The notes: generated by a model from the letters alone, not told the origin. A stretch of DNA of 64,000 bases from Chaetorhynchus papuensis (GCA_013396525.1 VWYX01000365.1:186001-250000); one strand, 5' to 3'; shown: positions 48,901 through 59,184, counted from the first letter of the stretch. Made by a program: numbers and translations.

Positions 48901-51900
48901 TACTACCAGGGAGATTGCATCAGAGGGAGGATCCCCCTGTGTGCTCTGTGCTTTCTCACACACCTGCTCCTGGTCACTGTCCCCAGCCAAGGGAGCAGCT
49001 CCTGTGCTGGATGCAATGGTGGAGCATGTTGTGGAATCAGAGAATCACAGAACCGTGGGATGTCCTGGGTTGGAAAGGACCCACAATGAGTCCAGCCCCA
49101 GGCCCTGCACAGACACCCCAACAGCCCCACCCTGGGCATCCCTGGCAGCGCTGTCCAAACGCTCCTGGAGCTCTGGCAGCCTCGGGGCCGTGCCCATTCC
49201 CTGGGGAGCCTGGGCAGTGCCCAGCACCCTCTGGGGGAAGAACCTTTTCCTAATGTTAATGTCCTTCACATCCCTCCTGCTGCAGTTCCCATCTCCGTGG
49301 GCAGCCTCGGGGCCGGGCAGGATGGGGCCTGACCAGCACTGATGGCCCAGCACCAGAGGCTCCCCAGCACCCCGGGACCCACAGACACCCCTCACCTGGC
49401 TGTGCCCTCTCCACAACCAGGCTGCCCTTTGACAAAGCACCCTCGTCTCTGGATCCTGCCAATGGCACAGCACGAGATCCAGGAATGGGAGCCCCAAGCC
49501 CCTGCCCGTGGCTCTGGCAAACCCTCAGCCTCATGTGAGATCCAGGACAATAAAGGAAAAATCAAGAGAAAAAAATATCTGTGGCAGCTAAATATCAAGG
49601 GATTAAGTTTCCAGCCTTTCTTTAGGGGGAAAAATCCAACATCTATAAAGCTGGAAAAAAAGAAAATGGATCAAGCTAGTGTTGATGTCAAAGAGGGATT
49701 CAGTTGAGAATAGACTTGAAGGGAATTTTATTTATGGTGCAGCTACTGGGTGGGCATCTGTGACCTTTAGAAAATGGATTAAAGCCTTTCTATACCCAGC
49801 TCCAGGCTATGTGAATTATTGAAGCACCAAAATCATGAAGTTCAAGTACTTGTGCAGAGCAACCCAGACACAGCCAGCCTTCCCTGGGAGGGTCAGTGCA
49901 GAGCTGGGCACAGGGACCAGGACCCCCAACCCCCTCTAGAGCAGACTGAAAGCCAGGCCCCCCCGGGCCTCCAGCCCCACCCCAGGTATACTGGTTCCCT
50001 CTGGAATATTCCATCTCCTGCTGCTGCTCATCCCAGCCCCAACCCTGGTTTAATCCCCTATTTCCAATGGCACACAAATCCGTGCTGAAAAACTTCAGAT
50101 GTGTTCTTATTCCTTCACAGCAGTGAAGTGTAAATAATGAATTCCCACAAGCCCATCCAGCTCTTTATCCCTTGGAAAAGGCGGCTGGGGCTGGGGCTGC
50201 CGAATCAGGAGGGAAGCCCAGGTGGGAGGGGGAGCACAGCAGCAAACACCCCCAGCTGCCTCACGGATCAAATGGACAGGGACTGAGGCCACAAGAGGCC
50301 AACTTTTAACAGGGAGAGGTCCAGACCCTGCAAGGCCACCGATGCTTTCGGAGATTTCTGGGTCTCATCCTGTCTCTCGTGAAGCACAGTGAACCTCAGA
50401 GCATATTTCCCATTAAAACAGGGCCACAAACTGCACCCTGTTCTAGAAACCCTCTCCTGGCTGCTGTTCCTTGGGAAATGGCACCAGAGCAGCCAAAACC
50501 TGAGCAACTGCTGCTGCTGCTTGGAATAGAGCCTGTGCTACAGGACGAACACCATGCTGATACTAAATCACTGAAAATCAAATAATACCACCTCTACTAT
50601 GTGTGGAAAATATTACACACTGGCTAATTGGAGTAAACATGGAAATGAACCGGACCTTCATTTGATTAATGGTACCTTAAAGCTGATGAAACCCATCTCT
50701 AGGAAACAGAAATTGGCCATTTATTTCAGGTACACCAGAGCCACAGCTCAGGGGCTCTCAGGCTCCTCAAAAGGGATTTCTTAGTTCCTTTTTCCTTCCT
50801 TTCCTACAGTTCCCACACCGAGGACCCCATAGTGTGTCCTGAGAGGTGCACAAAGTGACCGTGGAAGGAAATGCTGTGCCCAAGGCCACCACCAGTGCTG
50901 CTCCCAGGTCCTGTCCCCATGAGATCACACGGTGCCACAGCTTCCACGGGTCGCTCATGCACACTGAGGGTCTCCTGGGACATGGACACTGGCTCCTAAA
51001 TATCTTCCTGAACGCAGGCAGAGAGTGGTTAAATCAAGCAAAGCAACTAAGTCACTCCTCAATTTCAAGTAACACTTGCCAGGTAGGGAGTTTTCTGTTT
51101 TCTGTAATTAAACGCGAGTTGTAAATGACTGGGCAAACGCAAAAAGCTTTTCTCAGTGTCAGAGGAAATTCAGCATATTGACATAATTATCCAGAAAGAT
51201 GACAGATGAATCATTTCAGCATTTTGCTGAAAGTGTATGTACGGTTCTGATGCCTGATAGACTGCTACGTGCCAGACTTCACCTTTCTGCAACGCAAAGC
51301 ACGGAGCGAGCAGCCACGGGGAGCAGCCACAAGGAGCAGCTCTCTTCAAAGCCAAGAGGGTCCTGCCCTGGGATAAGAATGGTTTTTTCTCTGTTTCATG
51401 TTCTGAGTGGAATTAATTTTCCAGGTGCTGCTGCTTAAAAGAATAAAACCTCCTTCTCTGGAAAATTTATATTTGAAGTACGAATCTTCTCCTATCAGCT
51501 CGAAACAAAAATGTGAGCTGCTCTTTTTCACTAAGGTTTTGAGTTGGTGTTTGGTCTTTGATTGTGAGCGGAAGACACAAGACCCTGAGTGTTCCTGTTC
51601 TCACCAGGAGTGTCCAGGGAGACTTTGTTCTGCTGTTTGCCTTGTCCTCACAGCACAAGGACTGAGCTGGTATTTAATCATTTGCCATCATTCAACAGAA
51701 GCCCAGAAATCTGACAGAGCTCTGCTGCAAGCTTTCGCCTCTCCTTGCTCAAGGGATGTGGCTGCAAAGAGAGGTGAATGTTTAAAACCACCCCCTCAGT
51801 GACTTGCACGCTGCTGGCAATCCATTTTCATCAGCCCTGGAAGTCCCAGGCGGACTCACATCGAAGCCCAGCAGGAATTCATGTGGGTGGGTTGTGCCAG

Positions 51901-53249
51901 AGCAGGGTAATCGATCTCCTGGTGCTCGTCAGGGAACTGAGGCTGTAACCAAACATCTTCACTAGGAAGATGCACTAATGGCAGCCCTGTGACTGGCAGT
52001 GTCCCCTCTCCTGACTCTCAGCACAGCTGGACCCTCCCCACACAGACTGTGGCTGATTTTGTGCTGCTTCCATAACTCAGCACTGATGCTGCTTAATACA
52101 TTTAAAGTATTCAAAAAGAGATTTTCAGTAATTGGTAAGAATTTGGGTTCTTCTGGCCAAACAGGTCTCAGATCTCCTGGGATATTCCTGCTTTTGCAAA
52201 GTTTCCATCTTCCAGCCACCCAAGCACAGCCACTCCAAGGCCATGTCCCCACCCAAAGCCCCAGTGCTGGCACACAGCCCACACCACACGGGAGTCACCT
52301 GGGACACAGCCAGTTCAGCAGAGCCCGGGGTCACCACCGGCACTGCTGCTGCCACAGCTCCCGTCCCCCACACACGGGGACCCTGCTGCTCACAGCACAA
52401 CACTGGTGACAAAAGGACTGCAGACCCCCCAGTGCACCCCCCCAGCTCAGGGGGGAAATGCTGAGAGTGACAAAAGGACTGCAGACCCCCCAGTGCACCC
52501 CCCCAGCTCAGGGGGGAAATGCTGAGAGTGACAAAAGGACTGTAGACCTCCCAGTGCACCCCTGAACGCTGTGCTGGCACTGCCAGCTCAGGGGGAAATG
52601 GTGAGAGTGACCTGCACAGGGATGGAGTGAGAGCCAGCGAAAAAGGGAAGGGAAAAGGACTGACACCAGGAAACCAACCAGTAACCGGTTCCCAGAGATA
52701 CACAGCTTTTTGATCATCACCTCCCACATTCCCCCACATGCTTGGCAAGAAAAAACAGTTAAAAATAAACAACAAAACCTTTTCAGCATAACTGATTTCT
52801 GATTGGGAAAACAGCCCAGGACTTCACAGAACCCTCTTGACCAGTGTGCCAGCTCAGTCAATCACCAAGGGCAACTTCCAGCACCTTCCTGACTCACTGC
52901 CCCCCCTCACAATCCAGACATCCCCACTGAAAACACAAAGAATGTTTGCTGTAAAATGGTCACAATTGTGCTGGTAATTTAAAATGCATCTGCTGCACCA
53001 AGATGCCAAGAATTAAAGCAACGCCAAATGGCAACAAGGTATTTTCCTGAGCATTTTTCCTGTGTTGACTGAGCAGCTGTCATAAAAAAAATACAAAAAT
53101 AGCCAACTTTGGCCGTGTTACTGTTCCAATAACCCATAAGTACATAACAGCAGACACCTGATAAACCACACAAGACCGAGTGCTCAAGCCTACCTTGCCA
53201 AAGCTTCCCTTCCCAATCGCTCGAAGAATCTGGAAGTGGTCAAAGTTCA
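27851..53249 (-). CDS. STK32C: STK32C (YANK3) serine/threonine kinase, last 11 coding exons
   Basis: An AGC-like protein kinase of the STK32/YANK family. Exons in coding order: 53194-53249, 36055-36206, 34331-34504, 33837-33874, 33069-33158, 32368-32471, 32160-32276, 29757-29882, 29479-29610, 28783-28850 and 27851-27974. They sum to 1181 nt in one frame, or 392 complete residues; all introns are GT/AG. Numbering from the first complete residue here, GKGSFG is at 12-17, the ATP lysine is K34 (YAMKYM), HRD is at 126-128 with N133, and APE is at 170-172. DFG is replaced by DFN at 146-148, a known STK32 trait. STK32C rather than A or B fits QQCIERDEV and ELEILQEIEHVF. A basic KKKKR patch and an acidic tail follow the kinase domain. 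The variable N-terminal exon is missing and should lie beyond 64000. Substrates are poorly known. Confidence 0.96.
28381..28500 (-). repeat. CR1-like tail between STK32C exons 11 and 12
   Basis: ATAGAATAGATTCATAGGAT then AAGGTTGGAAAAGACCTCC and TGGGTCCAACC, a different CR1 subfamily from the abundant one. Confidence 0.7.
28783..28850 (-). CDS. STK32C: STK32C exon 11
   Basis: Residues 330-351: ENDYLQECLEAIQQDFVIFN, then RE, a conserved STK32 tail helix. Donor GTGAGT. Confidence 0.97.
29479..29610 (-). CDS. STK32C: STK32C exon 10 (basic segment)
   Basis: Residues 286-329: KGRLHCDPTFELEEMILESR, then PLHKKKKRLAKNKSRDNS. The KKKKRLAK patch could bind phosphates or act in nuclear import (inference). 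Acceptor TGGCAG, donor GTATGT. Confidence 0.97.
29757..29882 (-). CDS. STK32C: STK32C exon 9
   Basis: Residues 244-285: LLTVNPEHRFSCLAHIQA, then WSDVCEKRVEPGFVPN. End of the kinase domain. Acceptor CCCCAG, donor GTGAGT. Confidence 0.97.
31633..32022 (-). repeat. CR1 LINE 3' end, STK32C intron 8
   Basis: One of the longest copies. The 3' half is nearly identical to 14038-14330, and about 130 further bases of 5' sequence follow (to the TCTCTCCCAGCC block). Confidence 0.9.
32029..32072. repeat. (ATT)n microsatellite
   Basis: About ten ATT units with one ACCCTT interruption, directly abutting the 5' side of the CR1 at 31633. Confidence 0.9.
32160..32276 (-). CDS. STK32C: STK32C exon 8
   Basis: Residues 205-243: RPYDIHSNNPVESLVQLFST, then WSKEMVALLRK. 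Substrate-lobe helix G region. Only 91 bases separate it from exon 7. Confidence 0.97.
32368..32471 (-). CDS. STK32C: STK32C exon 7 (APE, helix F)
   Basis: Residues 170-204: APEIFHSFLSGGTGYSF, then EVDWWSLGIMAYELLRGW. Acceptor CTGCTCAG, donor GTAGGG. Confidence 0.97.
32750..32885. repeat. Purine-rich GGATG/GGACA low-complexity stretch
   Basis: Irregular repeats of GGATGGGA, AGGACAGG and GGATG in STK32C intron 6. Confidence 0.7.
33069..33158 (-). CDS. STK32C: STK32C exon 6 (DFN motif, activation loop)
   Basis: Residues 140-169: GHAHLTDFNIATIIRDGERA, then TALAGTKPYM. The metal-binding motif is D146-F147-N148 rather than DFG. Acceptor TTTAAG, donor GTAAGA. Confidence 0.97.
33476..33660 (-). 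repeat. CR1-like fragment, STK32C intron 4
   Basis: ATAGAACCACAGAATG then TTTGGGTTGGAAGGGACTTA. The 5' part (GACCAGGGTGTTCCAAGCC) is more diverged, so an older subfamily. Confidence 0.75.
33837..33874 (-). CDS. STK32C: STK32C exon 5: 38-base catalytic-loop exon
   Basis: Encodes RDVKPDNILLDEQG (residues 127-140, shared codons at both ends). Includes the catalytic D128 and N133. Because 38 is not a multiple of three, skipping it would remove the loop and shift the frame. Acceptor TTCCCAG, donor GTAGAA. Confidence 0.96.
34331..34504 (-). CDS. STK32C: STK32C exon 4
   Basis: Residues 69-126: [20 protein letters not shown], then HLQQNVQF and YLRSQHIIH. Hinge and helices D/E. Ends CACAG|GTAAG inside the Arg codon of HRD. 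Confidence 0.97.
34620..35105 (-). repeat. CR1 LINE fragment, long copy, STK32C intron 3
   Basis: About 480 bases. Closely matches the copy at 60210 through the AGTTGTGCAGAGCCACA and CCCAGCTCCCTCAGCC blocks and extends a little further 5'. Confidence 0.88.
36055..36206 (-). CDS. STK32C: STK32C exon 3 (catalytic Lys, helix C)
   Basis: Encodes VCIVQKRDTEKMYAMKYMNK and then RDEVRNVFRELEILQEIEHV. K34 is the ATP-binding lysine and E53 the likely helix-C partner. The EILQEIEHV block separates STK32C from A and B. Intron 2 upstream is about 17 kb. Confidence 0.97.
36351..36404. repeat. 18-bp unit x3 tandem repeat
   Basis: The unit CAGCATCCCTGCTCCCAG is repeated three times with a single C/A difference in the middle copy, 145 bases upstream (gene sense) of STK32C exon 3. 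Confidence 0.95.
36881..37060. promoter_or_regulatory. Candidate enhancer block A, STK32C intron 2
   Basis: Homeodomain-type cores TAATTA at 36981 and 37001 and a CTAATTAG palindrome at 36922-36929, plus TTAATTACC and GTAATTAGG at either end, within 150 bases. No repeat or open frame explains it. Confidence 0.35.
37213..37420. promoter_or_regulatory. Candidate enhancer block B, STK32C intron 2
   Basis: AT-rich sequence that keeps many CG dinucleotides (AAACGCCGC, TTCCGACGTCC, TATCGTTAG), unusual outside conserved or unmethylated DNA, together with TTAATAACC and GCAATTAGCG. Confidence 0.3.
41512..41735 (-). repeat. CR1 LINE 3' end, STK32C intron 2
   Basis: Abundant-subfamily copy. Has GTGATCCAGGGGCAGCCCC where others have GGGATCC, and ends at the ATATCCCATC block. 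Confidence 0.88.
42206..42378 (-). repeat. CR1 LINE 3' end, 5' truncated
   Basis: Has the TGCCGTGGCAGGGACACC and GCAGCCACAGCTGCTCTGG blocks, then breaks off into unrelated DNA. Confidence 0.85.
44549..44722 (-). repeat. CR1 LINE 3' end, 5' truncated
   Basis: Double ATCACAGAATCACAGAATG end, then TTGGGTTGGGAGGGACC. More diverged internally than 41512. Breaks off after TGCTCTGGGCAAC. Confidence 0.83.
47499..47715 (-). repeat. CR1-like element of another subfamily
   Basis: CACAGAATCACAGAATCC, GGAAAAGACCTCCAAGATCG and GGGACTCCACCACCTCCCTG, typical of an older avian CR1 group. Confidence 0.75.
49036..49420 (-). repeat. CR1-like element
   Basis: ATCACAGAACCGTGGGATGT, then TTGGAAAGGACCCACAATGA and GCTCCTGGAGCTCTGGCAGC. 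Same subfamily as 2690-2866. Confidence 0.78.
52406..52610. repeat. 61-bp tandem repeat, three copies
   Basis: Units start at 52406, 52467 and 52528. The first two are virtually identical; the third has a few changes and a 20-odd base insertion (GAACGCTGTGCTGGCACTGC region). In STK32C intron 2, about 590 bases downstream (gene sense) of exon 2. Confidence 0.93.
53194..53249 (-). CDS. STK32C: STK32C exon 2 (ATP loop)
   Basis: Encodes NFDHFQILRAIGKGSFGK, the start of the kinase domain with the glycine-rich loop. The first two bases complete a Val codon begun in the missing exon. Acceptor CTTGTAG, donor GTAGGC. Confidence 0.97.
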
Positions 53250-53571
53250 CTACAAGGTAAAGAAAAAAGAATTTACATTTGTAAATGCTTTACTACAAAT
53301 AAGCTTGCATTTAAAAGAAGACAGGGAAACAACTAGAGTGTTGGCCAAGCTGTTATTAAAAGTTTGCCTCTGGAGAAGCTGCAGGAGAGCAGCTGCTTTC
53401 CTTTCAAGTCCCTTTCCACCTGCTTGAGGGAACTGGCAGAGGGTTGAATGAGGTTACTCAATTAGTGGTGTAGCACAAGTTAAAATACAGCTTGGACCTG
53501 CATGGACCCACGGGGAGCCTCACAGCGCTCAGAGGCAAACTGCAACTGTGGCAAAGTGGGGAGTGTGGAGA

Positions 53572-53712
53572 GACCCTGCCCCACACCCTGCCCCACACCC
53601 TGCCCCTGCCCACTGCCCCTTCCTACTGCCCCACAAACACTGCCCACTGCCCCCTGCCCCACAACCACTGCCCACTACCCCACTGCCCCCTGCCCCACAA
53701 ACACCACCCCTG
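53572..53712. repeat. C-rich minisatellite (TGCCCCACA / CTGCCCACTGCCC)
   Basis: Irregular tandem units of 8-14 bases. In the sense of STK32C it reads as runs of GGGG separated by CA/CAGT, about 320 bases upstream of the exon 2 acceptor. Confidence 0.9.
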
Positions 53713-54584
53713 GCCCCCACCCCTGCTCCCTCTCTGCCTGTGCCCAGCCACTGCTGGGTGTGCTGCTGTTGGTGCTGCCAAAGGACAGCATTTAGAGGGC
53801 AGGGACAGCCTTCCACGCCCTTCACATGCAATCCCATCTGGACCAGATCTGTTGCTTTTTCGGAGCCAGGGTGAGGAGCAATGACAAGAAATGATCGTGC
53901 AGCCGTAACACCTCAGCCACTGCCTCGATCAGCTGCTGCTGCAAACAAAATTATTTTTATACCAAAGTACTGCTGTGATTTAATTTTATATCAGTTTTAA
54001 ATAAAAAAGAGGAGGCGAGGAGGAGCTCTCTGATGGACTGAGCCCACCTGCTCAGATACAGCTGTCAGCCCTTGACAGTTCCACCATGAGACCCTGACCG
54101 TGCAGGGCACCCTCAGCATTCCTCGCCAGATGTCTGGGTGAAAAGAAATGCTTGGTGTGGGCTTGGGGGTTTGCAGCTCGAGATGATCAACAATGAGCTC
54201 TGACCCTGCTGACTGGCCACAGAGACCAAAACCAGGAAGAGTGGGAACAAAGAATTCACTATAAATATTACGAGTCCCACTCCCAGATCTTAAATAAATG
54301 CACACCTGTCATCTCTGAGGATGAATCAAGAGCCCACGCATGCCCATTGAGTTCCTATTACCCTTCTGTGCTAGGCTTATATCCAAAATATTGTTATTGT
54401 CACTTTTGTGGGACATTTTCTGCAGGAGAGCCCAGAAAACTTTGCCAAATGACGCTGAAAACAGAATCTGGGCCAGCTCGTACTCTGTGCCTCCCTGCAC
54501 TCGCAGTCCCCTCCCTCAGTGACGCTGAAGGGCAGATGCACCACGACTGCTCCACGTTTAGTTGGTTTAGTTGACTTGGTGATC

Positions 54585-54645
54585 GGTCCAAGGCTGGACA
54601 TTGATCCTGGAGGTTTATTCCAACCCTAATGATTCTGTGATCTCC
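54585..54645 (+). repeat. Short CR1 3' tail
   Basis: Ends TTATTCCAACCCTAATGATT then CTGTGATC; only about 60 bases remain. Confidence 0.6.
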
Positions 54646-55871
54646 CCGAGATTTCTCCAGGACATCCCACCACAGACCCCATGGGGACACCAGTGTCCCC
54701 CCAGCCCTCTGACAGCCTCCCACCTGTCCAGGGGAAGGGCTCAGCTCCACGGGTGGAGTGTCACTGTCACCTCCTCATCACCTCCCTTCTCTGTGGGCCT
54801 CTCATTTCAGCAGTGATTTTACTGAGGATTTTCCTACCACCCCTACAAGAGGGGCTGCAGTGAGCAATGCCGAACTGCAGCTTCAGCTTCATAAACATTC
54901 TGCCTGAAATCTTCTGGCTGAAGCGTTTGGAGCACCAGATCAAATGCTTTCCACATGCAGTTAAATCCATTGATGGACCTCCCGTCACCAAGAGCATGCC
55001 CAGCTACAGTGAGCCCCTTGGAAGGGCAGCATTTTCTTGGCAATTAAACCACATGCAAGTGCTCATGATCTGCCATCACTCCATGAGGAGAGCTTTTGAC
55101 AATTCTTTGTTATAATGTTTGTAATATTGTGTAAAAAAGCATTGCCACTGAGAAAACAAACCCCAAAGTGCCATTTCCATGTATCCATGACTACAACTGC
55201 TCTGGGAAGCCTGCTCAAGTCAGCAGGCAGGAAACAAACCTAGATATGAATATTCACCAGGCCCTTGAACCTATCAGCAGAGATGTCACTTTTAATAAAT
55301 TAATAGAGAGTTCTGCTGATGGGAAGTTCAGATGATGCACTGAGTGGTCTCCCAGTTCCAGTATTTTCTGCAGGATTCAGTAAGCAATCTGATAATTCTA
55401 TGTAAGTAAACGATTCTATGATTCCATGATCCCAATAAGGTAAAAGCAATCTCAGCATTTGAAGAAGAAAATCATAGTAGCAGTGTGTTGCTTTTTGTGC
55501 ACAACACGCTGGATTACTAAAAATGTTAACTTATCACTACAGAATATGTGATTATCCCTAAAATAGAAACCCTGAACCTGCCTGGAACAATTGTGTATGC
55601 TCCAGAGGCTCCACTCTCTGAGCTGACAGGAGAAAGCTGTCATTCACCCACAGCCAGAGGAGCTGATTATCTGGGGGTGACTGGTACGAGCCTGAGTCAC
55701 AGACGCCAGCGGAGGCTTTGGTGGCAGCGAGCAGGAGGTGACAGCTGCTGCCTCTCACAGGCCCCGCTCACCCGCTGCTCTGACTCCAGCACGGCTCCTG
55801 CAGCCACAGTCTGGAGAGGCAGAAACGGCAGAAATGGCAGAAATGGCCCTGGCTCCAGGACGAGCCGGAGT

Positions 55872-56068
55872 AACTCACGAGAGGGGCAGAGGGACCTGCA
55901 AACCTGGATGCTTTGGGAAGCATTTCTGTACCGAGAGGCTGTTCAAGCCCTGGAACAGGCCTCCCGCAGGCACGGTCATGATCCTGTCAGTGCTCAGGAG
56001 GCATCTGGACAATGCCCTTAATAGCCTGCTTCAGCTTTGGGCAGTCCTGAAGCACCCGACTGTGGGAT
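55872..56068 (+). repeat. Interspersed repeat, probably CR1-related
   Basis: GAGGCTGTTCAAGCCCTGGA, then GGAGGCATCTGGACAATGCC. I recognise this as a common avian repeat text but cannot fix the family; an LTR-element origin is possible. Confidence 0.5.
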
Positions 56069-56128
56069 GAGGTAAGTCCAGGTTGAGTGGGACTAGTAGG
56101 TGCCTTACAGCTGAAAATATTCTGTTCT

Positions 56129-56188
56129 TCCGTTCCATTCCATTCCATTCCATTCCATCCCATCCCATCCCATTCCATCCCATCCCAG
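56129..56188. repeat. (CCATT/CCATC)n pentanucleotide repeat
   Basis: About twelve pentamers of ATTCC or ATCCC in a row. The - strand reads GGAAT/GGGAT. Confidence 0.93.
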
Positions 56189-58260
56189 CTGCAGTGTGCA
56201 AACGTGAGGAGCCCACCACACCCAGCCTGTGCCATCTGCTGTGCTGCAATGCCCCCACGGGTATTTCCTCAGCTCCTCACAAGAACAGGACACCAGTGGC
56301 TCCACTGACCCCTCCAGCAGCTCCTTATCAGTGCAGCTCCTTATCAATGCAGCCCCTTTGCAGGGGAGGGGAACCATGGGACGTTGGCATTTGCCATGTG
56401 CTTCTTCCTGGCTCTCCCTGGCACCAAGTGACAAACCATGAATCACAAATAAAGATAAATACCGTGAGCTTTGTTCTCCAGCTCCAGGAACGTGTGACAA
56501 GCGGGGTGGCAGCGATGGCAGGGCTCCACGTGCCCTCCCCAAACCTCACGCAGCCCAGCCCTGCCCACTGCACAACAGAGTGCCAGGTGCTGCTCTGACA
56601 TCCCTGTAATTAAGATCTCATTGTAATCACAAGATGTGCTGTGAGATAAAGCAGGCTGGATACACAGCTTCCACTTGCCAGTGAAACAGAGAGACTGAAG
56701 AGTCCATTTCCCTGCAAAAATTCATTACACAGAAGGATGAGAGATTTAAAAAAAAGGGCTTTGTCTTTACTATTTTGAAACTATGAATGTTTTCATTATT
56801 TTTTGCTGTTTATTCTGCATTTATTTGCAAGATACCTGAAAGTAACACTTCAGATACACAGTGGACTCCCAGTGAGGGTTCAACATCAGGACCTGGTATT
56901 AATCTCCAGCAGCAGGAGAACAATGTAGTAGGATGCAGTCAGTAAACCTGGTCTACAATACCTTCAAATCCAGGGGAAACCAGCAAATTAAAAATCACAT
57001 TTTAAGGTTCAAGTCAACCTTTTACTCTTTATCTGCATGTTTTCCAGCTTCATTAATATCAACAGGGACATTTAACTCCAAGAATGATTCTCTTCAACAC
57101 TAAAGGCGTAAGAAATTATTGTTTAAATCTTGTAACAGCAAATGTGTTGGGGTAGTATGACATGATCCACTTTCTATCAATGTATTTCTACACACTGGCA
57201 TAATTAATAGCATTTCTCTACCCACTGTCCTTCTGCAATGTAGCTTGGAAGAAGCACCCCAGTAACTGATGCAGAAACATTAAATTGTGGCCACAGAAAC
57301 CACGAGTTTGCTGCCACAAAATGCCATGAGTTTCATCTGGCAGGAAAGAGAGCTCCAGCTTTGCTCCAAAGGCATCTCACACATGGAGTGACACAGAGAG
57401 GGGAGGCCACCCCTGTGAGCCCCTGGGCAGGGACAGAGGGGACATCACAGGACATGGGCACGGCACCGGGGAACAGCGGGGAGGGCAGGAACAGAGGAAA
57501 GGAACCCGGCAGGAGGAACAGATGTGGGGATTTGGGGCAGCTCTGGAGCCACAGGGTGGGGCTGGGCAGGGAGACGGGGCAGAGGAGGGAGGGACGGCAG
57601 AGCCCCCACGGGAAACAGCAGCACCACGGCAGATGGAGAGCTCCGAGCATTCCCAGAGACGGGATGGGGATGAGCCTGCCAGGAACAGCGTGGGACAGAG
57701 GGAGGACAACGGCAGGGACGGGAGGACTCAGCATGAAAACGTTTCAGCCCGGATCAGCTTGGGGGAACTGGGCAGACGGGGAAGATGAAAAGTGATATTT
57801 GTGTTCAGAGATGAGGCAAAGCAACACGGGGGGAAATGCAGAGGTGTTCGATGGGGAGCGATGCCAGCAGTCCTTCCCGAGCCGAAACCCTTGGAACACA
57901 CGGCATCCCATTTTCTCTAACCAGAGGGCTCCATGCAGTGCAGGAAACCACTGCTTTCCCTTTTGTCCTGGAGAAAGCACAAGCAGCATGTTCGGTCTCC
58001 AGCATCTCGGGCCAATCTGTTTTGCCTATTCACATCCACAGAGAAGATTACACGGCTGAGGGAAATGGAAATGCAGTGTAACGTGACTGTCAGAAACCTC
58101 AAGAGAGCATTAACTACCCAGGAATCCAGGGAATGCTAGTAGATAATGGAAGAAATTAAAGGTACAATGCCAGCCCAGTGCTATAAATGAGCCCATTTAG
58201 AAACCATAGACTCAAACCTACTATTAGGACACAACTCTAAAGTTGTGTAAAAACAGAGAG

Positions 58261-58425
58261 TTATTGTATAATTAAAAATGAGTCCCTGCAACTCCGTAAG
58301 GAATCAAACACACCGAGCAAAGCAACTGCTAAGTCAGCTTAGGCAGACTGGGTAATTGATATGCAATACAAAAATATTTGCATTGGCCAGAAACCATTCC
58401 TAATTAGCAAAAAAAATACCACTTG
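58261..58425. promoter_or_regulatory. Candidate enhancer block, STK32C intron 1
   Basis: Contains an octamer ATTTGCAT (58376-58383), GGTAATTGATATG, CTAATTAGC and GCTAAGTCAGC within 100 bases. Non-repetitive and non-coding. Confidence 0.3.
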
Positions 58426-59110
58426 TGTTGGCCAGGAGCCCTTCCAAGGAGTATGAGTGCATTGCACTCATCTGATCTCCATCACTGAGCTCAGGAGGCA
58501 CCAGAGATCAAGAGGGAAACCCAGCACCTCATCCCTTCTGCTCCACGTGCTTGAGCAGCATTATTCCCGTTAGAAAAATCCACGTTACTGTGCAACAACA
58601 ACCCGGGGAGGCCAGCAGGTCACTCATTAACCAGCTGAGCCCTGGCTGGTGCAGATTAATGAGCCCTAAATGAATTCCCAGTGGTCCTGGCCAAGAGCAG
58701 GGGAGATGAGGATGAGCTTCACACACACATAGGCTGGGCACCCAGCACATAGCCCTGGCAGAAATCAGCCTCCCGGGCTCAGGGTGCAGAGTGCTTCAGG
58801 GGCTGGCTGCAGGGCCAGAGCCCTCGACCACCCGAAATGAGTGACCAGTGCCCCAAGGCCAACACCGAGGACGGTTCTACTTCCCCGTGCTGCCACGTGC
58901 CTGGCTGGTATTTCCAGAAGGGCACTGCCCCTCGGCAAAACTCCCTGGTAAATGGTCCATTTTACAGAGGTACCTCTCACTAAACAGCTTCCCAGGAAAT
59001 TACAGAGTGGGGCTGTTGGGAAAGCAAAGGTTATTCACGCATTCCCCCCCGGCCACGCCAACACCCCGGGAGCGCTTCAGGAGTCCTGCCTGCAGCACCA
59101 GCAGCCACTG

Positions 59111-59184
59111 GCTGCACGTGAAGTTTTCCATCCCGGGCTGGGGCTGGCCAGCCCCAGCCCGGGATGGAAAACTTCACGTGCAGC
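59111..59184. repeat. Perfect 74-bp palindrome (37-bp arms, no spacer)
   Basis: The left arm 59111-59147 (starting GCTGCACGTGAAG) is the exact reverse complement of 59148-59184, meeting at TGG|CCA. I compared all 37 pairs and found no mismatch; pairing fails at the next base outward (G against T). Each arm has a CACGTG E-box (59115-59120, 59175-59180) and a CCCGGG. It could extrude as a cruciform, or may be an assembly fold-back. Confidence 0.97.

Larger units (their letters stand above)
36207..53193 (-). other. STK32C: STK32C intron 2 (about 17 kb)
   Basis: No coding exon found. Holds several - oriented CR1 tails, AT-rich enhancer-like blocks near 36880-38050, 46895-46985 and 48525-48625, an 18-bp x3 repeat at 36351-36404 and a 61-bp tandem repeat at 52406-52610. 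Open frames within are not supported. Confidence 0.75.
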
